Positions 23,163 through 32,174 of a DNA stretch of 64,000 bases are shown one piece after another. Made by a program: the position numbers and the translations under genes. Origin of the DNA: Cuscuta epithymum (lineage: Eukaryota; Streptophyta; Magnoliopsida; Solanales; Convolvulaceae); NCBI GenBank assembly GCA_945859915.1, contig CAMAPF010001062.1, positions 496,001 to 560,000 of the forward strand. The letters are read 5' to 3'. Position 1 is the first letter of the stretch. Each line of letters begins with the position of its first letter. Under the pieces are notes generated by a model. The model saw nothing but the letters and a program-made list of their open reading frames with translations, made no database searches and was not told where the DNA came from.

Positions 23163-24973
23163 AAACATCATTTTCCATTTTGTTTACCCTAATTGGAACA
23201 ATCTTAATATTTTCAGGCGCCTAGTCAAATAAGGTCTCATCATACATAAATTCTTGCTCTAAAACCTCTATTTTTGTTAGACAACTTAGAGCAAGACGTA
23301 AATTATTTCATTAATTATCAATCTCTTCAACTTTAGCACTACGGACATATCTATGATTTAGCGTTTTCATCCTAAATAGATCACTTTTAGCGTAAATACT
23401 GTTTTGTTTTACAAAATAGGCAATCATCCCTTGATATTTCGAAACTGGCGCCTACCGTGATGTTTTTGAAACTAGGCAATCATCCCTTGATATTTCGAAA
23501 CCGGCGCCTGAATTACACGTCAATAATATTATTTATATCATAGATATGTCCGTAGTGTTAAAGTTGAAGAGATTGATAATGAAATAATTTACGTAAATTA
23601 TTTCATACGTTTTGTTTATATCTAATGTGTGACAAATTTGAGTAAACTTTATGGTAGACAAACGTAGAGATATCTCTTGCGATGACTTTAAATTTTAATT
23701 CATAAGTTTTAATACGTGCTCGGGATATACATTATGAACATATCCTCTGAGATATTTTATCTCATATGTATAAGTGCACATATAGTATATCATGATATTT
23801 AAACCGTCTGTCTATATAATCACTTAGATATACGTTATGCTAAGACCATGGTATACGCTTAAAGTGATGGACCAACTCTCCGTTTAATCCCAGCCTAGGT
23901 ATTAACTTCAACGAGATAGAAAACATCTTCAACGGATCTTTACCGCGGCAGATAATACCGTCCTATGGATATACATTTCTATCTTAGGAAGGTAGATAGC
24001 TAAAAGATAATGTCGGACTACTTTCTATGATTTAACGTATTCCTCGTTAGCCATGATTGACCCTATCAAAGAGTGCTAGAATTTTGGAAAGATTGCATAT
24101 AAAGTAGTCCTACCTTCCTAAGAACTCCTAATATTACATATTAGGAGTTCACTATAACATATGATCATATATTTTACCGTTTTGGATACTCCGGTTAAAG
24201 CGTATATTGTATACATAAAGTATTAATTGATCACATATATACGAGCATGGTATTGCAGGCGCCGGTTTAGGGTAAACGAATATTAGTGAACGTTGTTATT
24301 AAGATCCACTATTGTTTGAAATCATAGGTATTTTAAACAGACATGTAGGTAATATCTATATAACCTTTTTTCTCCCGTTATCAACGGAATACATAAATTC
24401 CGTTAGCCAGATAACTTAGAAAGCACATGGATGAAAGTGGAACCCCTTCATCTTATGTCTGTCAATATCATAAATTGGGCATTCGGTTTAATGCCCGTGA
24501 TGATATATATGTCTCGTGCTTATATTTTCTCTCTTTCTATCCCATTTGTAGAAGTGACTGAAGATAAGTTTTCCAAAATAGGTTGAAATTTCGAAACTGA
24601 GGGGATTCATAACACTAAGTGAACTCAAAACGGTGATCCGATAGGATTTGTGCCTCAAATGCTTGTAAGTTATTCTATTTACTAACAGTGTCATAGACTT
24701 ACTATCGTTGGTAGTAATTGTATCGAGCTCTATTATTTATCACTCAATACGTATGAGGATACTATCAAGTTCTTCCAGTGAAATCATAGTGATTAATTAA
24801 TCTTTCTAAAACATACCACGGACTTATGCCCAAAGATATGAAAATGAGACGTTTTCACCCAAGGATCGGGCGTGTATTACCATCCAATATATACATATAT
24901 TGATTTTAAAATGTCTATGTGATAAAGTAATTCAGTTTACACATATATTTGACCTTAAACGGTATACTAATAT
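23163..24973. repeat. Hairpin-mosaic DNA block
   Basis: AT-rich, gene-free. It holds the long inverted repeat 23296-23594, the duplicated 37-bp module, a fragment CAGGCGCCGGTTTAGGG at 24257 and short hairpins such as TTAGGAAGGTAG against CTACCTTCCTAA near 23984 and 24111. It ends at the Pack-MULE target site. Confidence 0.65.
23296..23594. repeat. Inverted repeat, about 60-bp arms, with two 37-bp modules in the loop
   Basis: Arms 23296-23357 and 23537-23594 pair except for a few bases and a small indel. The loop holds two copies (23417-23453 and 23473-23509) of a module that starts TAGGCAATCATCCCTTGATA and ends CGAAACYGGCGCCT, with one base different. Partial copies lie at 1297-1318 (inverse), 14379-14400 (inverse) and 21982-22002 (direct). 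Confidence 0.9.
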
Positions 24974-24982
24974 TTTTTATTA

Positions 24983-25090
24983 GGGGAGCTCTTCGGTGCA
25001 TCATTGTTGTGGGATGTTTTGGTGCATTCCCCACTTGGCATCACCTTATTGGCAAATTATTCCAGGTCATCCTTTTATTAAAAAATACGT
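24983..25090. repeat. Left terminal inverted repeat of the Pack-MULE
   Basis: Begins GGGGAGCTCTTCGGTGCATC. It pairs with the complement of 30868-30976. The diverged arms suggest an old insertion. Confidence 0.88.
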
Positions 25091-26130
25091 TTTATTGCAC
25101 ATTGACCCCTTTACTACGTAAAATGCAACGTAGAGAAATTCCCTTTGGACTTCGTAATGGAAAACAGTCTATTCTATTTTGAACGTTCTTCCTGATTCTT
25201 CGCCACGCGTTGCTCCAATCGAACATTTTCATGATGTGCTTCGATTGGCTTTCATGTCCGGTTGTGTTTGATCTTTTCTCTTGTTGAGGTTTGCTTGGAT
25301 TCTTAATATTACGAATTACCTGTTCAAATGATGATATGAGAGAGCTAACACTCAATCTGATGATTTATAAATTATGTTTCGCTTCAATATGTTTTTTGCT
25401 TTTCAATTTCATTATGGAATTAGTATCTTGGAGATATTTATTGATTTTAAAATTATATGATTATGACTACGATCCAATTTTGTTATTCCTTAATGGCTTT
25501 AAACGTAGAGTTTTTGTTTTCTCTTGGAGCGTTTTGGTTATGACTTATAAATTTTAATTGATTGAGATTTAATACAATTTCAAATCTGCTATTGTCAATT
25601 TGGGGTCTATTTTCTTTCTGGTTTGCAAATTTCAAATCTGAAATGGTCAAATTTCATATATTAAAGAAAGGTGATAAATTCAGTTGTTGTGGAATGTAAT
25701 CATGATCGATGGAACTTACTAGTTTATAAGTGCCCTTGTGGAATGAAGTTTCAAATATAGTTTATAATTTCAAGTTTATAATGGTCTGTTGCCCGTATTT
25801 AGATGTGTTCTTGTGGAATGGTGAATCTAATTAATAAATTACATAAGATGTAAACAAGTATGTGTATGTGGCATGATGCAAATCAGTGAAATCACTAATT
25901 TTTTAGTTGTTTTGGTGATGAATTATGTTCAAGGTAAATGATGTGCTCTTTATGGAAGTGTTTTGGTCTGATAATGATATCACAATTTACTATTCTGACT
26001 ACATGCACATCATTTTGTTGTTCTGAAACACTATTTTTTGCTCTTTCTTGTAGGATTGTCCAGTGGTTTGTCCATGGTATTCTATATTTATATGTAACTG
26101 AATTTTAAAATAATTTAAATAATAGTTTTT

Positions 26131-26202
26131 AGCCTATTAGCTCAAATGGTAGAGCGATGTGATATAAACACATAAGTGCGGGTTCGAATCCCACATAGGC
26201 TG
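26131..26202 (+). tRNA. tRNA-like sequence, copy 1 (anticodon position reads ATA)
   Basis: A 72-base unit folds as a cloverleaf: 7-bp acceptor stem (AGCCTAT with ATAGGCT), 4-bp D stem with a GG in the loop, 5-bp anticodon stem (ATGTG with CACAT) with loop ATATAAA, and a T arm with GGGTTCGAATCCC, one mismatched pair further out. Box A-like TAGCTCAAATGG and box B GGTTCGAATCC are present. An AUA anticodon is not used by normal plant tRNAs, and the copy lies in a transposon, so it is probably a pseudogene or SINE-like relic. Whether it is transcribed is unknown. Confidence 0.6.
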
Positions 26203-26414
26203 CACTTAGGATTTTAACAAAAAAGGCGACCTTTTTTTATACCAACAGCCCAAAACACTCATTTATCTACTCAGCTAACTGTTTCAAGACAGATTTGAAA
26301 TAATAGTGTCTTCATTTGTGTGTTTATATGTTTCCTCCAACTTTGTGAAAAGACAAGGTAAATGCTATATTGAAAGCTTTCCTCACAATGAAGCAAATCA
26401 ATTATAAATCCTTC

Positions 26415-26760
26415 CTAATCTTGTGCACCCTCTTCTGCGTCCTGCAAAAGAACTCCTCTGACTTTGTCTCTGCAATGAATCGGTACAACACGTTTAATGA
26501 GTTTAGTTGAGGGATGTTGTCCTCTTTTACTATCTGGAGAATCATGTGAGCCCATAATAGATGCAGCATCTGATAATGATGTGTTGGATGCCTTACTCAC
26601 CTTGTGCCTCTTCAAGAGTTCAAGTACATAAATTCACCCAGTTGCTTCAGGAGAGAGTCATTATTTTCCTTCTCTTCTGATAATGCTTTATTTAAGTCGC
26701 ACCATCATTCTAGTTTCCATCTAGAACAAGCTTTACATCCTCAATTCTAACGATGCTAGA
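26415..26760 (-). other. Exon-like minus-strand fragment, unrecognised
   Basis: A 66-codon frame (26415-26615) of polar residues with serine- and lysine-rich content, then further matching-looking but frame-broken text to 26760 on the minus strand. It may be a captured gene piece. I do not recognise the source. Confidence 0.25.
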
Positions 26761-27233
26761 ACATAATCTACTAAATCAGACATGAGCAAGAGCTTTAGCG
26801 ATAAAGGTCAAAACCTGAAAGGGTACTATAGAAAAAAACCCGAGGAACTGTTGGAGAAATTGACTCCAACTCAATCCTCTTACTTTTATCTGTACTATCA
26901 CATAAACTCTTCCAACAATTTTATATTTTCTTTAATTGCCTTAGGGCGAGGGCTGATCTTTCTTGTTCTTCGTTTCTTAAAAATACAAGACATACACCTT
27001 AAGGCCCAACCTGGGAAGATAATCATTTCAAACTGAAAATGAAAAAATGCAGCAAAAGTAGTAATGTGAAATGAAAATGCAGCGAGTTCCGGATGCTGGT
27101 GTTGGCTTTTCATTTTGATGCAACCGCATAGCGGACATGTTTTACATTTTATTCATCTCAAGTTCCGAAATTACATTATGTTTATGAACATATCTATATT
27201 TTATTCATCTCACGTTCCAAAATTACTTAATGT

Positions 27234-27305
27234 AGCCTATGTGGGATTCGAACCCACATTTATGTGTTTATTAACACATCGCTCTGCCATTTGAGCTAAT
27301 AGGCT
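27234..27305 (-). tRNA. tRNA-like sequence, copy 2 (inverted partner)
   Basis: The minus-strand copy of the unit at 26131-26202. Acceptor and D stems are the same and the T stem is perfect (GTGGG with CCCAC). The anticodon loop is 8 bases (TTAATAAA) instead of 7, so it should not work as a tRNA. It forms one arm of the inverted duplication. Confidence 0.55.
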
Positions 27306-28549
27306 AAAAAAAACTTCGTATTATTCAAACTATTTTAAAATTCTGTTATATATAAATAAAGTAAGTCCGATAAGACTATATTTACTTCATGTTCTTGGAC
27401 CAGATCTGAGGGAATAGGAGATTTTACTGGCCGTGTTTGTAAAATGTAGTGATATGGATAAAAATCTTCGGACCTGAATGGCTGAATATGATCTTCCCAC
27501 TAATTGGTCTCCTGCCTGCCACTTAATTTAGTAGACCTTGTTACTATGACTATACATCCATGTACTTTATTTATCTTAAGCAAAGATGATGGTTACAGAT
27601 TGATTCTTGAGTTATTTACCGTTCATAAGATAAAGCCCAAATCTGCAATCATATTACTGGAAGCTTTTGATATGTAAAATTTTCAAAATTTTCCAATCTA
27701 AGCCTTTCAAATGACTACTTCGTAACACAAACATGATTTTTGGAATATTGACACTCATCAAACCCACCTTAGATTGAAAAAAAAAAACGGAAACAAATTG
27801 AATTCAAACATAATCAAGAAATAATTCAAACATTGACAAATTAAATACCGTACTTGGTACTATCTAGGTTTAGCCCTCTCATACCACAGCTCCAACACCC
27901 CCTTTGAAATGAAATTCGAAAAAAACACAAATAGTTTGACATCAAAGTATCAAAAACACAATCTAGTTAATTATCACCTCTCACATGTCACCAGTTCCAT
28001 ATTGAAATTGAACGAGCAAAAACTGATTGAAATAAAACATCTCATAAATCATCAAGTTGAGAGTTAGCTATTTCATATCATCATCTGAACATATAATTTG
28101 TACTATTAAGAATATGAGCAAACCTCAGTTGTAGAAAAGATCTAACGTAGCCATCAGAGGATTTGGAAGCCAATCGTGGATATTCTTCCAGAGCAACGCT
28201 CGACGAAGACCCAGGGAAAACGCTGAATGGAGACCCGAAGCGATTCAATACTCAACATAGACCATTCGAAGAAGGCCACTTGCCTACGATTTTAAGATGA
28301 AAACCGGTTAGAGAGTGAGCAAAAGGTCAGAGGAAGAAGGAAAATATGAAAAGAAAAAAAAAGGCGCTCAGTAGTCTAGGGAGGGGAGAGAGGATAGGAG
28401 AGTAATACGTAGCGTAGGAAATAAAAGAAAAGACGGACAAACGAGATGAAGTGAGTAAGATCTAAGGGCTAATATTAATTGTTCTCATACTAAGGGAGTT
28501 CTCATTTTAAGAAGGGTTCTCATTAGAACCCTCCCCTATATATAATGGT

Positions 28550-29150
28550 ATTGTCTGCTGCTAAGTCTATAGAGATTCCATTATCTGCCGTTCAAGAAGG
28601 CGATGCAGAGGAAGTGGATGATGGAAGTGATATATATAGTGGATGACATATGGTTGACGGGATGTTGTCTTCTGGGGTCAAGTCAAGTTATGAACTCTTG
28701 TCACAGGAAGAACTCATCCATTGTGCATTTGCAGGTGATGATGTGGAAGATGAATTCTAGAAAGAAAAAAATATATATTGTGAAGGAGGAATTTCAGAAC
28801 CCAAAAACCTGCTCTACTTCCTGGGTGGAGTCAACGGACAAGTCACAAATGTACAAAAAAGCGTCTTCTTGGGTGTTTGAGGAACATGAGAATGCCTTAA
28901 TTAGAAGGCAAGAAGCTCTCAAGAAGTGGAAGGATGTAAGTCTTAATATGCTATAATCTCCAAGAAGCTGTGGATAATATGGCTGACAAATTACATACCA
29001 AGCTATAGTCATATCCCTACATGTCCAAAGAAGTATTTGAACAGACGATTAGGATGCCAAGAGGACCCGAGCTCAACCCAATAACAGCAGTTGCTACACT
29101 TAATCGGCCAGAGGTGTTAAATAAAGCTGGTTTCCTCATTAACCCATCAG
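28550..29150 (+). pseudogene. UTP14-like gene fragment, broken (captured in Pack-MULE)
   Basis: UTP14 is a nucleolar component of the small-subunit processome needed for 18S rRNA maturation (family knowledge). Here, frames of the plus strand give recognisable pieces in the correct order: AVQEGDAEEVDDGSDIYSG near 28590, SSYELLSQEELIHCAFAGDD near 28685, VFEEHENALIRRQEALKKWK near 28877, ADKLHTK near 28982, SKEVFEQTIRMPRGPELNP near 29023 and LNRPEVLNKAGFLINP near 29100. These match the UTP14 C-terminal region, but they fall in different frames with stop codons between them. No start, intron signals or 3' end are visible. It is a non-functional captured piece and could at most yield a chimeric or antisense RNA. 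Confidence 0.85.
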
Positions 29151-29639
29151 ATGCTCTAAATAAATTCTGCTACGTCATAAAATAAAGCTCGATTTAAAAG
29201 AACCAAATATTTAAAATAAGCTTTAGATCTCACAATATTGCCAAAACAATGACAGTGAAGGTATTTTACATATACTACTTTCGTTCCAAATTAAATTTAA
29301 TAGTATGTTATATATTATAAAGGTGATTCTCTCCTAACAAATTGGCATTCAGCACTTAATGGCAAACCAGTTGAAAGGTCTTGTTTAATGAACCACCTTC
29401 TTTATTTTCTATTTACCTGAAGTGGAGAGCATATTCCTTTTGTTGTCCAAATGAGGAAAAGTGGGAAACTAGGTTTAGGAAAAGGTGGAAAGTGCTCACC
29501 TGAATTTTTTCACGAGAAGAGGTTGAAAGTAGTTGTGGTTTACTCATGCCTAGTACATTGTTAGTTATTATCATATAATCATAGATGAGTATGAATCCTT
29601 TTGCTTATCTGTATTTTCTTTCAAAATTGTTTGGGGTAG

Positions 29640-29940
29640 ATACTAGTTAGCTTGGGCCGGCCCATAAGGGAATTTATTATAAATAGGAGGGGAGTAGAAT
29701 AAGAAAGTAGGCAGAAATTGGGTTAGGCTCTGGACTTGGGAGAGAGAGACACTCTCAAAATTGTCTCGTTATCTATTTGACTATTTCTACTGTTCATCTT
29801 CGTTTTCTTCAGCATTCTACTGTAATCTCCGAGTGGATTCTGGATACTTATCTGTATTCAGAGAATTAATATACATATACTTCTTCTATTCTGTTCTGAA
29901 ATCGCTGGTTCCTATCATTAACTATATATGATATTGCAAA
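29640..29940 (+). other. LTR-like or promoter-like segment
   Basis: A TTATAAATAGGAGGGG TATA-type box at about 29677 is followed by a leader, a CT-rich stretch and an end near GGTTCCTATCA, as in a small copia LTR. I cannot find the TG border, a partner LTR or a target duplication, so this is tentative. Confidence 0.3.
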
Positions 29941-30640
29941 CTGGGAACAAGTTCTCATGAGTTTACTAGTACCCAGCAGGACGCACACTGAACCCAGGCC
30001 ATAAGGGCCTACTGTTGTCTTGACTTATATTTAGGGAATAAGTGCTTTCAAGAGCAACCAAAAGTAATGTTACTCAAGAAGAAATTTGGGCAGGTCCTGT
30101 TGAAACCATGGCAATAGAGAAAATGCAATGAGCTGGTTGGTAACCCAACCTCAATTGACTCTCTGCATTTTTCTCACTTAAAACATGGAGATAGAAAAAA
30201 AAAAACATGCTAAAATAAACATACGGTATGCATATCATCATCTATCAAATCGCTTTGATGTACGAATCATATAGAAGGACGAAATCACAAGAAGAATTGA
30301 GAGGAGTGCCAAGGAAAAATACCCTACACTTCTTATTTAAATTGCGGGTTATATTAAAATTATAAAAGAAAGGATAATCACTTTGTATATTCATCCATAA
30401 CAGCTAATCATATGCTTAACTATGCCATACTTTTCAAACTATGCCATACGTCAAACTCTATGGAAGTAGATGAAAAGCTGGGACTAAGATAATTATAACC
30501 CGTTTCCAATGCTTGATGAATCATTAATGGATGCTAGTCACATGCTAGAAATCAAGTTGGATACGTAAATATACACACACACAAACTTCAATCCGCCACA
30601 TATATCATGTTGTTAAATGAGATGAGATGGTCGTACTAAC

Positions 30641-30860
30641 CTGAACAAGAATTGAGACCAGCGAGGGACTCCCGTACGACACAAAACTCCGACCGCCCGG
30701 CGTCCTTCGTTGGTGAGAACTGAGCAGTCGAGCAGCGAAGCAGAGAAGACAGAGAGGCAGAGGCCAGAGAGCATCCAGATCCCCGGATTTTCGTTCCTCC
30801 GACCCCTTAGCTAAAACGATAAGGCTGGATTTGGTTTGAAATGGGGGAAGGGCCTCTCTG
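30641..30860 (-). other. Possible captured first exon with splice donor
   Basis: GC-rich relative to its surroundings and lying just inside the right terminal repeat. Read on the minus strand, a frame starting near 30868 runs through it, and a CAG then GTTAGT donor-like site lies near 30640. The protein is not recognised. Terminal repeats of Pack-MULEs often drive transcription of such exons (family knowledge). Confidence 0.35.
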
Positions 30861-30867
30861 CAAAACA

Positions 30868-30976
30868 ACGAATTTTTAATTATAAAAGATGAGGTGGATT
30901 AGATTACCGATTAAATGATGACAAATATTGAATGCACCAAAACATCCCACAAAGTAGATGCACCATAAAATTTTCC
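30868..30976. repeat. Right terminal inverted repeat of the Pack-MULE
   Basis: Read inward it begins GGAAAATTTTATGGTGCATC and shares TGTGGGATGTTTTGGTGCAT with the left repeat. Confidence 0.88.
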
Positions 30977-31207
30977 TTTTTATTATACATAAATTGTCTT
31001 CTAAATCCACTAATGCCCTATATGCACTATGGTACACATATATATTAAGGTGGCTACCTTTAATTACACTCATTACTGGATATACTTCAATATATAAGAC
31101 ATATTATTTCTATACGAATATTCTACCTAATGATCTGCAGTAATATTACCTAATACCGAGCAAGAGTTTGATTAGGCGGGAAAGATCAAGTGTGACACGT
31201 ATTGTTG

Positions 31208-31654
31208 CACTACAAGAAAAGTGCACATAGACCACACATAAACCAATATTTTTTTGCGATGGCCGCATAAGTGTCGTTAAAAACACTATTAACCACACAT
31301 TTTTTATTTACCACATACAAAACTGTGGTAAAATGTCAGAGATGACAATTTTTAACCGTGGTCAATGTTTTTACCACGGCTCTTGTGGCGACGCACGTAA
31401 AACTGACGCAAAACTGTCGTAAATGTTCCTCCTAATGTTTTTATGACAGTTTTGCGATAGTTTTAGGTGTGTCGGCACAACAGTTGTGGTAAAAACATTG
31501 GCCACGGTTAAAAACTGTCGTGTCTAAGCTTTTACCACATTTTTGTGTGTGGTAAATAAAAAATGTGTGGTTAATGGTGTTTTTAACGATAGTTATGCTG
31601 CCATCGCAAAAAAAAAGTGATCCATGTGCAGTCTATGTGCACTTTTTTGTAGTA
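31208..31654. mobile_element. CACTA-type MITE folding along its whole length
   Basis: Starts CACTACAAGAAAAGTGCACA and ends with the near complement, closing in TTTTGTAGTA. TTG borders both ends (31205-31207 and 31655-31657), the 3 bp target site of CACTA elements. Interior words such as ACCACACATTTTTTATTTAC pair with complements on the other side, so the 447 bp form one long imperfect hairpin. Confidence 0.9.
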
Positions 31655-31659
31655 TTGTG

Positions 31660-31954
31660 TCAAATACTTTTCTGACTAATGTGGAGATTGTAAATATATC
31701 TCGGGTAAGATAGAGATTAGGCTAAGTATAAATTTAGCATATGGGTGTTGAGGTAATTTAATACATATTCGATGTATTTTACCAAAACGTAAATAGATGC
31801 ATGGAGCGCCGAATTCACAGTAAGTACTCTTATGATAGGCTCATTAAAACTCTAAATAATACTTGTTTAGAGTTTACAATTTACACAGCCCAGATAATTT
31901 GTATAGAATTTACATAGCTCAGATAATTTGTAAAACGTGTTTTAGAACTTTAAT
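31660..31954. repeat. Hairpin-mosaic DNA, short block
   Basis: AT-rich sequence with mosaic words such as GAGATTAGGCTAAGTAT. CAGATAATTTGTA occurs twice near 31893 and 31920. No gene. Confidence 0.4.
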
Positions 31955-31959
31955 ATGTG

Positions 31960-32174
31960 TGTTAGGCAGGATTGGGCTTTATTTATATTATTACTATTTA
32001 TTGTAATTAGTTAGTAAATGGGCTGCGGCCATATGATTATTATTGTAATTAGTTAGTAAATGGGCTGCGGCCATATGATTAGAATAGGGCTGTTCATTGT
32101 TGTATATATATACGGAGTATTGTATCAATGAAGGAGACAGGATTTCATTTTGCTCTAATAACCAAAACTTATTA
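31960..32174 (+). repeat. 5' LTR of copia A with 42-bp internal duplication
   Basis: Begins TGTTAGGCAGGATTGGGC. A 42-bp block containing AATGGGCTGCGGCCATATGA is present twice here and once in the 3' LTR. A TATATATATAC box precedes the R-U5 part. The exact 3' border is set by the adjoining primer site. Confidence 0.88.

Larger units (their letters stand above)
26085..27360. repeat. Inverted duplication with tRNA-like arms inside the Pack-MULE
   Basis: The sequence leading into the first tRNA-like copy (CTGAATTTTAAAATA and onward from about 26098) is repeated inverted after the second one (to about 27355). The paired arms are therefore about 120 bp, each holding a full tRNA-like unit, with about 1 kb between them. 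Confidence 0.8.
24983..30976. mobile_element. Pack-MULE: Mutator-like element carrying captured gene pieces
   Basis: The same 9 bp, TTTTTATTA, borders the unit at 24974-24982 and 30977-30985; 9 bp is the Mutator signature. The ends (24983-25090 and 30868-30976) are inverted repeats of about 108 bp, roughly three-quarters identical by eye, sharing TGTGGGATGTTTTGGTGCAT. No MURA transposase sequence is visible in the 6 kb. Instead it holds a UTP14-like fragment (28550-29150), a possible captured exon (30641-30860) and a pair of tRNA-like copies (26131 and 27234), plus smaller exon-like stretches on the minus strand around 26415-26760 and 28130-28330. This composition defines a Pack-MULE (family knowledge). 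Confidence 0.9.
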
